Source: DASUPK01 sp963774305
Lineage (GTDB): Bacteria > Actinomycetota > Thermoleophilia > Solirubrobacterales > 70-9
Length of the DNA stretch: 64,000 nt
Direction of reading: 5' to 3'
Assembly (NCBI GenBank): GCA_963774305.1
Contig: CAVZEM010000011.1
Location: forward strand, 186,001-250,000
Within the stretch, counting starts at the first letter, position 1. The number at the start of each line of letters is the position of its first letter. Positions 23,705 through 32,687 of this stretch are shown one piece after another. Made by a program: the position numbers and the translations under genes. The notes beneath the pieces were generated by a model that was not told the DNA's origin, did no database searches, and saw only the letters and a list, made by a program, of their open reading frames with translations.

Positions 23705-24463
23705 GTGGAGCGCCTGCGCCTGATCCGTCACTCGTTCCCCGACCGGCCGGAGCTGAGCACGGCGGTCTCGCGGACGATTCTGCAGCGCGTTGCCGCCGGA
23801 GAGCTGCCGCCCACGATCCGGATCCATCGGCCCGGCAGTGAGGTCGCCTTCGGGCGCCAGGACCTCGCCAGCCCGCGGTTCGAAGCGGCGGCCGAGGCCG
23901 CGCGGGCGGCGGGCTTCGCCGCGGTCGAGCGCCTCGCGGGCGGCCGCGCCGCGGTCTTCCACAGCGGCACGATCGCGATCGCCCGGGCAAACGCCGACCC
24001 GCAGCCTCCCAAGCGCACCTACGCTCGCTTCGAGGAGATGGCCGGGTTGATCGCCGGCGCGCTGCGGGGCCTCGGCGTCGACGCCCGCGTCGGAGAGGTG
24101 CCCGGCGAGTACTGCCCCGGCGCCTACAGCGTCAACGCGCGCGGGGCGGTCAAGCTCTCGGGCATCGGCCAGCGCATGATCCGCGGCGGCGCCCACATGG
24201 GCGGGGTGGTCGTCGCATCCGGTGGCCGCGAGGTGGCGCGAGCTCTCGTGCCGGTCTACGAGGCACTCGAGCTGGATTGGGATCCCGCCACCTCCGGAGA
24301 CGTCTCGGCGGAGCTGGACCGAGAGGTCGACCCGGGCGAAATCGAGGAGGCGTTGATCGCGGAGCTCGGCCACAGCTACGAGCTGGTCGACGCGGAGCTC
24401 GACGACGAAACCATGCGGCGTGCTGACGAGAGTCTGGAGCCGGTGACAGACTCCGGACCTTGA
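23705..24463 (+). CDS. Lipoate/octanoate-protein ligase family protein
   Basis: 252 residues, GTG start. BPL/LplA catalytic fold: VAFGRQDLASPRF near the N-terminus, RLAGGRAAVFH (the RRxxGGGxVxH-type motif), PGEYCPGAYSVNARG and the catalytic-lysine segment AVKLSGIGQR. These proteins attach lipoate or octanoate to lipoyl domains of dehydrogenase complexes. The gene is linked to the crotonase upstream (four bases) and overlaps the phosphoesterase downstream (TTGA). Confidence 0.85.
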   Translation: MERLRLIRHSFPDRPELSTAVSRTILQRVAAGELPPTIRIHRPGSEVAFGRQDLASPRFEAAAEAARAAGFAAVERLAGGRAAVFHSGTIAIARANADPQPPKRTYARFEEMAGLIAGALRGLGVDARVGEVPGEYCPGAYSVNARGAVKLSGIGQRMIRGGAHMGGVVVASGGREVARALVPVYEALELDWDPATSGDVSAELDREVDPGEIEEALIAELGHSYELVDAELDDETMRRADESLEPVTDSGP

Positions 24464-25062
24464 AGCTGCTCGCCTTCAGCGACCTTCACCGTGACCTCGA
24501 CCAGGCCGGGCGGCTGGTGGAGCGATCCTCGGACGCCGACGTCGTGATCGCCGCCGGGGACTTCGCCTCGGTCCACGAGGGCCTCGAGGAGACGATCGAT
24601 GCGCTGAAGCCGATCTCCGTGCCCACCGTCCTGGTCCCCGGCAACAACGAGACCGAGGAAGCGCTGCGCGCCGCCTGCGAGGGATGGGATGCGGCGACCG
24701 TCCTCCATGGCCAGTCGACGGAGATCGATGGCACGCGGTTCTTCGGCCTCGGAGCCGGGATCCCGATCACGCCGTGGGACTGGAGCTTCGACCTCGACGA
24801 GGACGAGGCCGCGCAGAAGCTGGCCGAATGCCCCGAGGACGCGGTGCTGGTCGTGCACTCCCCGCCGAAGGGGCACTGCGACCAGTCGGGCGCCGGAGAC
24901 CACCTCGGCAGCCAGGCGATCCTGGATGCGATCGAAGCCAAGCGCCCGCGATTCGCGGTCTGCGGGCACATCCACGAGTCATGGGGCGCTGAGAGCGAGA
25001 TCGGGCCGACACGCGTGATGAACCTCGGGCCGGCCGGGACCCCAATAGAGTTGGACTCGTGA
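24460..25062 (+). CDS. Small metallophosphoesterase
   Basis: 200 residues, TTG start overlapping the stop of the ligase gene. Metal ligand motifs: FSDLHRD, AAGDFAS, VPGNNET, VVHSPPKGH and CGHIHES. It belongs to the calcineurin-like group that includes archaeal-type small phosphoesterases of unknown substrate. It is separate in sequence from the ars phosphoesterase at 1474. Confidence 0.83.
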   Translation: MKLLAFSDLHRDLDQAGRLVERSSDADVVIAAGDFASVHEGLEETIDALKPISVPTVLVPGNNETEEALRAACEGWDAATVLHGQSTEIDGTRFFGLGAGIPITPWDWSFDLDEDEAAQKLAECPEDAVLVVHSPPKGHCDQSGAGDHLGSQAILDAIEAKRPRFAVCGHIHESWGAESEIGPTRVMNLGPAGTPIELDS

Positions 25063-25745
25063 ACGACTGGGATGAAGCCCCGCGGGGTCGCGACGAGTGG
25101 CGCGTGGAGGTGGCGCTCGACGAGGAGCACAACGGCGCCACCCTGAGCGACGCCCTCCACCACCTGCAGCTCGACAACGAGGCGCGGAAGCTGCTCGGCG
25201 GCAGCGTGGTCGTTACGCGCGACGGCCGCTTCGTCTTGATCTACGCCTGGCATGAGGAGAGTGCCCAGGAGGCCGAGCACCTGGTCAAGAACCTGATGCA
25301 GGACGAGAAGCTCGCCGGGCAGGTCCGCCTGATGCGCTGGCACCCGGTGGCCGAGGAGTGGAAGGACGCCTCAGAGCCGCTCCCCGACGACGAGGCGGCG
25401 CGAGCCCAGGAGATGCACGAGGCGGAACAGGAGGGATCCGCGGAGGCGAAGCGCTACGGCGAATTCCCGTGGGAGGTCGTCATCGACCTTCCCCATATCC
25501 GCGACGGCCAGGCCCTCGCGAAGAAGCTGCGCGACGAGGGCCTGCCCGTGAAGCGCCACTTCCGCTACCTGCTGGTCGGCGCCCCGAGTGAGGACAAGGC
25601 CGTCGAGCTCGGCGAGCGCCTCGAGGGCGAGGCCCCCAAGGGCGCCCGAATTGGGATCCGCGGCAACCCGGACGACATGCCCCTCCCCGCCTTCGTCAAC
25701 CTGAGCGCGCTCAAGCCCGGGTTCCTGCGCGACCTCGGCCTCTAG
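25059..25745 (+). CDS. Conserved hypothetical protein
   Basis: 228 residues, GTG start overlapping the previous stop (GTGA). No membrane segment or signal peptide. Two similar halves can be seen: WRVEVALDEEHNGATLSDALHHLQLD in the first and WEVVIDLPHIRDGQALAKKLRDEG in the second, each followed by a Gly/Val strand, suggesting duplicated alpha-beta domains. An acidic linker (EEWKDASEPLPDDEAARAQE) joins them. No function can be assigned. Confidence 0.7.
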   Translation: MNDWDEAPRGRDEWRVEVALDEEHNGATLSDALHHLQLDNEARKLLGGSVVVTRDGRFVLIYAWHEESAQEAEHLVKNLMQDEKLAGQVRLMRWHPVAEEWKDASEPLPDDEAARAQEMHEAEQEGSAEAKRYGEFPWEVVIDLPHIRDGQALAKKLRDEGLPVKRHFRYLLVGAPSEDKAVELGERLEGEAPKGARIGIRGNPDDMPLPAFVNLSALKPGFLRDLGL

Positions 25746-25752
25746 CCGGGCT

Positions 25753-26394
25753 GTGCCCCGGACCTACGACCGCGACAGCGTCGAGTTCAGCCGGACCCTG
25801 GCGTTCACGGACGGCCTCTTCGCCATCGCGATGACCCTGCTGGTCGTGGACCTCGCCGTGCCGGTGCTCCACGACACCGACAGCGTCCACGAGCTGGCCG
25901 ACGCGCTCGGCGACGACACGGCCACCTTCATCAGCTTCTTCATCAGCTTCGCGGTGATCGGGCGGTACTGGCTGGCCCACCACACCTTCATCTCCCAGCT
26001 GGCGCGCATGGATCGGGGGCTGATCGCGCTGAACCTCGTCTACCTCGCGTTCATCGCGTTCCTGCCGTTCCCGACGGCGCTGCTCGGCAAGTACTTCGAG
26101 AACCCCCTGTCGATCGCCGTCTATGCGGTCAACGTCGCGGCGGTCAGCGGCATGGAGGTCGTCCTCTTCAGCCGCGCCCAGGCCCGCGGGCTGCTTCAGA
26201 AGAAGCTGCCCCAGGACGTCTACCGGTACGGCGTCAGCATGTCCCTGTCACCCGTCCTCTTCTTCCTGCTCTCGATTCCGATCGCCTTCGTCTCGACGAC
26301 GCTCGCGGTCTGCTTCTGGTTCCTCGGGATCCCGTTGGCGGCGGTGGCCGAGCGCTGGAAGCCCGAAGGCGCAGACGAGCTCCTGCGGGGCTAG
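25753..26394 (+). CDS. TMEM175-family (DUF1211) potassium channel
   Basis: 213 residues, six membrane helices. The family signature at the first helix, RxxxFSDxxxAIA, appears here as RTLAFTDGLFAIAMTLL, and the second signature as FAVIGRYWLAHHTFI. Bacterial TMEM175 proteins are tetrameric K+ leak channels that lack the TVGYG filter. GTG start seven bases after the hypothetical gene; last gene of the rightward chain that starts at 22969. Confidence 0.88.
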   Translation: MPRTYDRDSVEFSRTLAFTDGLFAIAMTLLVVDLAVPVLHDTDSVHELADALGDDTATFISFFISFAVIGRYWLAHHTFISQLARMDRGLIALNLVYLAFIAFLPFPTALLGKYFENPLSIAVYAVNVAAVSGMEVVLFSRAQARGLLQKKLPQDVYRYGVSMSLSPVLFFLLSIPIAFVSTTLAVCFWFLGIPLAAVAERWKPEGADELLRG

Positions 26395-26425
26395 AGATGC
26401 GAGGCTGCCCGTCAGGGCAACCCGT

Positions 26426-27868
26426 TCAGGGCTGGCCGACGATCCGGTTCCGCCCGGCCTCCTTCGCGGAGTAGAGCGCGGTGTCCGCCCTCGCGGTCAG
26501 GGACTCCGCGCTCTCCGACCCGTCCCAGCGGCAGACTCCGGCCGAACATGTCTGGCCTTCCGACAGGCACCCGCGGAGGCGCTCCAGCATCTGCTGGGCG
26601 TGTTCGAGGTTCGTCCCCGGCAGGGCGACGGCGAACTCCTCTCCGCCGTAGCGGGCGATGATGTCCCCGGCGCGCAGCGTCTGCATCCACGCCGCGGCCA
26701 TCTGCTTGAGGAAGCGGTCGCCCGCCTGGTGGCCATGCGTGTCGTTGTAGAGCTTGAACCTGTCCAGGTCGAGGATCGCGACGCAGAGCGCGCCGCCCTC
26801 CCGGTCTGCCCGGGAGAGCTCCCGCCCGAGCTCCTCGTCCCAGGCTCGGCGGTTGAGCAGGCCGGTGAGGTCATCCGTCCGAGCCGCGACCTCGAGGCGG
26901 CCGAGCAGCTCGCCGCGGTCGATGGCGATCGCCGCCTCGAGAGCGAGCAGCCTGACCGCGCGCCGTGGCTCGCCGCCGAGCTGCTCGAGCGGCTCGCGCC
27001 AGTAGACCGCCAGCACTCCGACCGCCGTGCTCTGGTTGCGGAGGATCGGCTGCCAGAGCGCCGCGCCGGCCTCGAAGCCCGGTGAGAGCTCCTGGGCCGA
27101 CTTGCCACCGCGCAGCGCTGCGAAGCGGTCGGTCGCCGACGTGAAGGCCTGGATCGCACCCGAGCTCGGGGTGACGAACGGGATCGAGGCGCCCTCGGCA
27201 TCGGCGCCCGCGACCGCGGTCGCCTTCAGAGCGTCGCCGGTGTGATTCGGCCGCCAGAGCACCGCCGCGGATGCGTGCGCCGTCCGGACGGCCGCCGAGC
27301 AGATCGCCCAGCCCACCACTCGGGGGTCGCTCTGGGTCGCGAGCTGGCGGGCCACCTCGCCGACGGCCTCGAGGTTCGCGGCGCGCCTGGCGGAGGCGTC
27401 CATCTCGTTGCGGAGCCGTCCCGCCAGCGCGTCGACCAGCAGCCCGGCCACCAGGATGCTGCCGACGGTCACGACCCAGCGCGCGACCGGCGTCGGGCCC
27501 TCGATCTCGGTGAGCACCCAGCCGTAGGCGGCGCCGACGGCCGCCATCTGGATGAGGCCCCAGCGGAGGCCGAAGAAGAAGAACGCGTAGACCCCGATCC
27601 AGAGGTACCAGATCGTGTAGTAGCCGCTCGGGTCATGGCCGTAGTAGACGGCGCGGGTGACGACGGCGGTTCCGGCGAGCACGATGAACGGCAGCGACCA
27701 GCCCGGCAGCCGGTTGCGGAGGAGAAGCAGCACGACGCCCGCGACATATGCCAGGACGACGTTGCTCCACAGCCCGGGGGCGTCGTACGAGCTCGGATGG
27801 GGCAGCAGCAGCGAGAGCCCGCCGATCGTCGCCCCGGCAAGGAACAGCGCGCCGAGGACGGTGGCCAT
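26426..27868 (-). CDS. Membrane diguanylate cyclase with GAF-like domain
   Basis: 480 residues. About five membrane helices in the first 150 residues, a GAF-like region (160-310) and a GGDEF domain (320-480). The active site reads GGEEF and the product-inhibition I-site RAGD lies exactly five residues before it, so it should make c-di-GMP and be feedback-inhibited. DLTGLLNRRAW and DLDRFKLYNDTHGH are present. The ligand of the sensor parts is unknown. Confidence 0.9.
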   Translation of the reverse strand: MATVLGALFLAGATIGGLSLLLPHPSSYDAPGLWSNVVLAYVAGVVLLLLRNRLPGWSLPFIVLAGTAVVTRAVYYGHDPSGYYTIWYLWIGVYAFFFFGLRWGLIQMAAVGAAYGWVLTEIEGPTPVARWVVTVGSILVAGLLVDALAGRLRNEMDASARRAANLEAVGEVARQLATQSDPRVVGWAICSAAVRTAHASAAVLWRPNHTGDALKATAVAGADAEGASIPFVTPSSGAIQAFTSATDRFAALRGGKSAQELSPGFEAGAALWQPILRNQSTAVGVLAVYWREPLEQLGGEPRRAVRLLALEAAIAIDRGELLGRLEVAARTDDLTGLLNRRAWDEELGRELSRADREGGALCVAILDLDRFKLYNDTHGHQAGDRFLKQMAAAWMQTLRAGDIIARYGGEEFAVALPGTNLEHAQQMLERLRGCLSEGQTCSAGVCRWDGSESAESLTARADTALYSAKEAGRNRIVGQP

Positions 27869-28010
27869 GGTGCGCGACTGATGAAACTCACGGCCGGCGA
27901 TCCCGCTTTTCAGAGCCCCTTCGCCAGTTTCACTATCCGACTATCGCCATTCTCCCCAAGGCGGATCATCCGTAATTTCTGCCGAATTCCAGCCGGTCTA
28001 CCCTGAACTC

Positions 28011-28901
28011 ATGAGCGAAAGCGGATCGATCGACCCCGGCACCTCGATGGGCGCCGTGCGCCTGACCGTCAATGACCTGGACAGCGTCCGCGACTTCTAC
28101 CGAGACGCGATCGGCCTCACTGAGCTCGATCCCGAGGACGGGATCATTCGCCTCGGAACGAACGGCGACTCCGGCCCTTCCATCGTCGAGCTGGTCGGCA
28201 ACCCGGACGCCCCGCACCGCCCCAGTGGCACAAGCGGCCTCTTTCATCTGGCGATCCTCGTGCCGAGCCGCGCGGATCTCGCCCGCTCCCTGCAGCGCGT
28301 AGCCGAGGCCGGCTGGCGCCTGAGCGGCGCCTCCGATCACCTGGTCAGCGAGGCCCTCTATCTGAGCGATCCCGAGGGCAACGGCATCGAGCTCTACCGC
28401 GACCGCCCCCGGGAGGAGTGGCCGGTCCGTGACGGCGTCCTGCAGATGGACACGCTTCCGCTCGACCTCGACGGAGTGCTGGGCGAGCTCCGCCGCGAGG
28501 ACGCCGACGCTGCCATGCCTGCCGGTACGCGCATCGGGCACGTTCACCTCAACGTCGGCGACCTGACAGCGGCCGAGAGCTTCTACTCCGGCGCGCTGGG
28601 CTTCGACGTCACGGTCCGCGGCTATCCGGGCGCGCTCTTCGTCTCCGCCGGCGGCTACCACCATCACCTCGGCCTCAACACCTGGACCGGAGAGGGTGCC
28701 CCTGCCCCACCCAGGGGCAGTCGTGGGCTGCGTCAGTTTGAGATCAAACTGCCGGCAGCAGAACAGGTGGCTGCCGAGGAGGAGCGCCTGCGCGAGGCAG
28801 GCTTCGAGCCCCAGCGCGAGGGCAATCGGGTGCGAGCGACTGACCCTGCCGGCAATCCGGTCGTCCTCACAGCCGGATCCCGACCGACAACCGGAGTCTG
28901 A
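28011..28901 (+). CDS. Two-domain VOC protein, CatE-like dioxygenase/glyoxalase
   Basis: 296 residues with two vicinal-oxygen-chelate modules (about 12-130 and 175-290). Possible metal ligands: His in MGAVRLTVND is replaced, but GLFHLAILVP, DPEGNGIELYRD, IGHVHLNVGDL and YHHHLGLNTW are kept. The layout fits the Bacillus CatE/YfiE group (catechol-2,3-dioxygenase-like), yet the substrate is not known. The gene is convergent with a one-domain VOC gene. Confidence 0.78.
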   Translation: MSESGSIDPGTSMGAVRLTVNDLDSVRDFYRDAIGLTELDPEDGIIRLGTNGDSGPSIVELVGNPDAPHRPSGTSGLFHLAILVPSRADLARSLQRVAEAGWRLSGASDHLVSEALYLSDPEGNGIELYRDRPREEWPVRDGVLQMDTLPLDLDGVLGELRREDADAAMPAGTRIGHVHLNVGDLTAAESFYSGALGFDVTVRGYPGALFVSAGGYHHHLGLNTWTGEGAPAPPRGSRGLRQFEIKLPAAEQVAAEEERLREAGFEPQREGNRVRATDPAGNPVVLTAGSRPTTGV

Positions 28902-28934
28902 AAGCAGACGCCAACCTGGGGTTCACTGGGAGCG

Positions 28935-29015
28935 CCTATGCGCTTTCGGCATCACGTATTCACCAGGTGAATGCGCGATTCATCAGGTGGATCAGCCATC
29001 CCGAAAACGCATAGG
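28935..29015. repeat. Structured intergenic repeat between convergent VOC genes
   Basis: Outer inverted pair of 15 bases with one mismatch: CCTATGCGCTTTCGG (28935-28949) and CCGAAAACGCATAGG (29001-29015). Inside are two similar 15-base dyads, ATTCACCAGGTGAAT (28958-28972, perfect) and ATTCATCAGGTGGAT (28978-28992), exactly 20 bp apart. It could be a bidirectional terminator, a double operator or a small mobile repeat. The rest of 28902-29042 shows nothing else. Confidence 0.55.
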
Positions 29016-29042
29016 TGTCGGCCAAACGGCTCGTTCCGGGCG

Positions 29043-29462
29043 CTACTGTGGAGCGGGGGTCGCGGTACTCTGGCCGACCTCGATCAGGTGGCCGTCCGGG
29101 TCGCGCATGTAGCAGCGGACCTCCGCCCCGCGATCCTGCGGCGGGGTGAGGAATTCGGCGCCCTTCGAGCCCCACTCCTCGTAGCACTGCTGGATGTCGG
29201 CCACCCGGATGTTGAGGAAGGCGCTGACGCGGTTGGGATCGCTCGGTGCCTCGAGCACGACCTCGGGCTTGTCCTCGGTCGGGCCGCCGCCGACGTTGAT
29301 GATCACCCAGCCGTTGGCGAGCTGGACAATGGTCGGCTCGCCCTCCATCACGACCTCGCCGCCGAGAACGTCCGTATAGAACGCCGCCGAGCGCGGCACG
29401 TCGGCGCTGACGATGAAGTGCGTCAGCACGATTCCTTCACTCGGCGCCGGGAACTCGGCCAT
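29043..29462 (-). CDS. Single-domain VOC (glyoxalase/bleomycin-resistance fold) protein
   Basis: 139 residues. THFIVSADVPRSAAFYTDVLGGEVV is the typical N-terminal module and CYMRDPDGHLIEVGQ the C-terminal one, giving His, Glu metal ligands. The 29463-29633 gap upstream is AT-richer (GCGATTTTTATACGCG) and probably holds divergent promoters for this gene and glnA3. No specific substrate can be named. Confidence 0.82.
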   Translation of the reverse strand: MAEFPAPSEGIVLTHFIVSADVPRSAAFYTDVLGGEVVMEGEPTIVQLANGWVIINVGGGPTEDKPEVVLEAPSDPNRVSAFLNIRVADIQQCYEEWGSKGAEFLTPPQDRGAEVRCYMRDPDGHLIEVGQSTATPAPQ

Positions 29463-29596
29463 GCGTGCCCCAGCCTAGCCCCTCCTACCTCGTGTCGAAC
29501 CGCGTATTGCGATTTTTATACGCGCGGACAATGCCCGAACCCTGCGTGGGCCTCTAATCTCCGCCCTCGTTCCGTGTGACCAACCTCGGCGCGCCC

Positions 29597-29622
29597 GCAG
29601 GCGCGCCGCGCCTGCGAGGAGG
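29597..29622 (+). promoter_or_regulatory. Leader hairpin and ribosome site of the glutamine synthetase gene
   Basis: A perfect eight-pair stem, GCAGGCGC (29597-29604) and GCGCCTGC (29608-29615), is followed at once by the Shine-Dalgarno GAGGAGG (29616-29622), 11 bases before the ATG. The stem is close enough to affect ribosome access. Confidence 0.55.
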
Positions 29623-29633
29623 CTGCCCCGACG

Positions 29634-31781
29634 ATGTTGAAGACGACCCGCTCCCAGAACGTCACTTCCGCCACTTGGAGCCCGAACGGCGACGCCCTCG
29701 GGACCGTCGACCTGACCAAGGCCGACAACAATCCGTTCGGCATCAACGTCTTCTCGCCGGCCGTGCAGAAGGACGTGCTGCCCAAGGACGTCTACGAGAA
29801 GCTCCAGGCAACCCTCGAGCACGGTGAAGCTCTCGACATCTCGCTGGCCGACGCCGTCGCCGATGCGATGAAGGAGTGGGCCCTCGAGCGCGGCGCGACC
29901 CACTTCACGCACGTCTTCCAGCCGCTGACGGGCTTGACAGCGGAGAAGCACGATTCGTTCTTCGAGCCCAACCGCGAGGGCAAGTGGATCGCCAAGTTCA
30001 GCGGCAAGGAGCTGACCCAGGGCGAGCCGGACGCGTCCTCGTTCCCCACCGGCGGCATCCGCGAGACCTTCGAGGCGCGCGGCTACACCGCCTGGGATCC
30101 GACCAGCCCGGCGTTCATCCTCGAGAACCCGAACGGCGCGCTGCTCTGCATCCCGACAGCCTTCGTCTCCTGGACGGGCGAGGCGCTCGACGCCAAGACC
30201 CCGCTGTTGCGCTCGATGGACGCGCTGTCGAAGTCGGCGATCCGCGCGCTTGAGCTGCTCGGCGACGGCGACACGAAGCGGGTCTTCACCACCGTGGGAC
30301 CCGAGCAGGAGTACTTCCTGATCGACGAGAACTACTTCTACACCCGTCAGGACCTGGTGCTCACCGGCCGGACCATGTTCGGCGCCAAGCCGGCCAAGGG
30401 CCACGAGCTGGACGATCACTACTTCGGCGTGATCCCCGAGCGCGTGCTCGCCTGCATCATGGACTTCGAGAACGAGCTGGCGAAGCTGGGCGTCCCGATC
30501 AAGACCCGCCACAACGAGGTCGCCCCGGCGCAGCACGAGATCGCCCCGATCTTCGAGAACTCGAACGTCGGCTCCGACCACCAGCAGCTGACCATGCAGA
30601 TCATGCAGAAGGTCGCCCGCAAGTACGGCCTGGTCTGCCTGCTGCACGAGAAGCCCTTCGCCGGCGTCAACGGCTCGGGCAAGCACAACAACTGGTCGAT
30701 GGGCACGGACACCGGCTCCAACCTGCTCGAGCCTGGCGACACCCCCGCGGACAACATCAATTTCCTGTTCTTCTGCGCCGCGGTCATCCAGGCGGTCAAC
30801 AAGCATCAGGGGCTGCTGCGAGCGTCCGTCGCCGGCATCGGCCAGGACCACCGCCTGGGCGCGAACGAGGCGCCCCCGGCGATCATCTCGATCTTCCTCG
30901 GCGCCGAGCTGACGAAGGTCTTCGAGGCGATCTCCTCGGGCAGCGGCGACCCGCACACCCCCGGCTCGTTCCTCGAGCTGGGCGCCGAGGTCCTGCCCCC
31001 GCTGCCGATGCACGGCGGCGACCGCAACCGGACCTCGCCATTCGCCTTCACCGGCAACAAGTTCGAGTTCCGCGCTCTCGGGTCGAGCCAGTCGCTGGCC
31101 TTCCCGAACACGGTCCTCAACACCATCGTCGCGGAGGCCATCGACGACCTCTCCGACAAGCTCGAGGCCAAGGGCACGGGCGATCTGCCGGCCGCCGTCA
31201 CCGCGGTGGTCAAGGAGGCCTACGACGCCAACAAGCAGATCGTCTTCGATGGCGACAACTACGACGAGGCCTGGCACAAGGAGGCCGAGGAGGTCCGCGG
31301 CCTGAAGAACCTGCGCACCACCCCGGACGCTCTGCCCGAGGTGCTCGCCGAGCCGACCGTCGAGATGATGGGCAAGTACGCGGTGCTCGACAAGCGCGAG
31401 CTCGAGTCCCGCTACGAGGTCTGGCTGGAGCAGTACATCATCCGCGCCAACATCGAGGCCGAGACGGCCGACACGATGGCCCGGACGATGATCCTGCCGG
31501 CCGCCCTCCGCTACCTGGCGCTCGGCGACGACGCCGGCATCGGCGCGGTCACCGAGGAGGCGACTCCACTGGTCGACGAACTGGTCGCGCGGATCAAGGA
31601 GCTCGATGAGGCCAACCAGTACCCCGAGGGTCTCGAGGGCATGGACCTCGCCATCCACGCCCGCGACAAGCAGATCGCCGGCATGGAGAAGATGCGCGAG
31701 GCGGCGGACAAGCTGGAGAAGATCGTCCCCGACGACCTCTGGCCACTGCCGAAGTACGCCGAGATGCTCTTCATCCGCTAG
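29634..31781 (+). CDS. glnA3: Type III glutamine synthetase
   Basis: 715 residues, the length of GSIII and far longer than GSI. Characteristic GSIII segments: THFTHVFQPLTGLTAEKHDSF, GPEQEYFLID, TRHNEVAPAQHEIAPIFE, KPFAGVNGSGKHNNWSMG, FRALGSSQSLAFPNTV and the C-terminal PEGLEGMDLAIHARDKQIAGMEKMREAAD. It joins ammonia to glutamate with ATP as a dodecamer and lacks the adenylylation loop of GSI. Stands alone with its own leader. The gene symbol glnN is also used for this family. A 911-codon frame antisense to it is not coding. Confidence 0.95.
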   Translation: MLKTTRSQNVTSATWSPNGDALGTVDLTKADNNPFGINVFSPAVQKDVLPKDVYEKLQATLEHGEALDISLADAVADAMKEWALERGATHFTHVFQPLTGLTAEKHDSFFEPNREGKWIAKFSGKELTQGEPDASSFPTGGIRETFEARGYTAWDPTSPAFILENPNGALLCIPTAFVSWTGEALDAKTPLLRSMDALSKSAIRALELLGDGDTKRVFTTVGPEQEYFLIDENYFYTRQDLVLTGRTMFGAKPAKGHELDDHYFGVIPERVLACIMDFENELAKLGVPIKTRHNEVAPAQHEIAPIFENSNVGSDHQQLTMQIMQKVARKYGLVCLLHEKPFAGVNGSGKHNNWSMGTDTGSNLLEPGDTPADNINFLFFCAAVIQAVNKHQGLLRASVAGIGQDHRLGANEAPPAIISIFLGAELTKVFEAISSGSGDPHTPGSFLELGAEVLPPLPMHGGDRNRTSPFAFTGNKFEFRALGSSQSLAFPNTVLNTIVAEAIDDLSDKLEAKGTGDLPAAVTAVVKEAYDANKQIVFDGDNYDEAWHKEAEEVRGLKNLRTTPDALPEVLAEPTVEMMGKYAVLDKRELESRYEVWLEQYIIRANIEAETADTMARTMILPAALRYLALGDDAGIGAVTEEATPLVDELVARIKELDEANQYPEGLEGMDLAIHARDKQIAGMEKMREAADKLEKIVPDDLWPLPKYAEMLFIR

Positions 31782-31817
31782 TCGTCCATGTCGTGGACAT
31801 AGGCATCTCCCGGGCGT

Positions 31818-32687
31818 ATGCTCGGCGAGATGCGTCGCATGGCGAAGGGATTCGCGGTGACGTGGCTCGGGGTCTTGCTTCTTCCCGCAAGCGGCTCCGC
31901 GGCGGTCATGGTGGGCAGTCCGCTCACGGATGCCCACAGCGGGGTGGTCAGCACAGGCGCTGATGCCGTCTACGTGAACACGGCTCTCCCGGGTGCCGCG
32001 TTCCCGTCTGGGTCGCCCGTGAACGGGACAGTCATCCGGTGGCGCCTTCGCGGAGTGAGCCCGTCGGGAATGACCAACACGTTCACGTTCAGGGTGCTGC
32101 GCCCGGCGGGAGGCGGGACGTTCACCGGCGCGGGCACCAGCGCTCCCCAGACGTTGTTCAACGGCTTCGACGATCTGACCCGCACGTTCGACACCTCGCT
32201 GCCGATCCATGTCGGCGATCAGATCGGCCTCGGCGCGACAAACGGCGCCGGAACCCCGACCTCCGGGGTGGCGGGCGACAGCTTCGAGAACTTCACTGAC
32301 TTCGCAGACGGTGGTCCGTCCGGCTCTCCGCTCGCGACCTTCCCGAACTCAGAGGTGCTGTTCAACGCCGACGTGGAACCCACGAACGCTTTTTCGCTCT
32401 CCGCATCCCAGCCGAACAAGAAACGGGGCACAGCGACGCTCACCGCAACGTTGCCAAACCGCGGGATGCTCCAGGTTCAGGGAGCCCTGGTGAATCCCCA
32501 GACACTGACGGCCTCTCAGGGAGCGCACACTCTGACTCTGGTCCCCACCAAGGCGACCGGGAAGCGACTGAGAAAGAAAGGCAAGGCTTCGGGCCAGGTC
32601 GACTTCACCTTCGCTCCCGACTTCGGAACGACGTCAGCGCAGAGCCTGGCCGTGCCCCTGAAGCTGAAGCGGAAGAAGAAGCACTAG
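31818..32687 (+). CDS. Secreted protein of unknown function with basic C-terminus
   Basis: 289 residues. Signal peptide (RMAKGFAVTWLGVLLLPASGSAAVMV), then a beta-rich region, and a C-terminal part (195-289) of the Ser/Thr/Lys-rich strand type common in Solirubrobacterales envelope proteins, ending LKLKRKKKH. Three nearby ATGs (31818, 31830, 31839) are possible. No enzyme motif. Probably an extracellular structural or adhesive protein. Confidence 0.7.
   Translation: MLGEMRRMAKGFAVTWLGVLLLPASGSAAVMVGSPLTDAHSGVVSTGADAVYVNTALPGAAFPSGSPVNGTVIRWRLRGVSPSGMTNTFTFRVLRPAGGGTFTGAGTSAPQTLFNGFDDLTRTFDTSLPIHVGDQIGLGATNGAGTPTSGVAGDSFENFTDFADGGPSGSPLATFPNSEVLFNADVEPTNAFSLSASQPNKKRGTATLTATLPNRGMLQVQGALVNPQTLTASQGAHTLTLVPTKATGKRLRKKGKASGQVDFTFAPDFGTTSAQSLAVPLKLKRKKKH

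Noticed and set aside
29475..32210. 911-codon open frame on the minus strand
   Set aside because: It is exactly antisense to glnA3 and the following gene, rich in Arg, Gly, Asp and His, with no domain or ribosome site. GC-rich codon use keeps the opposite strand open.
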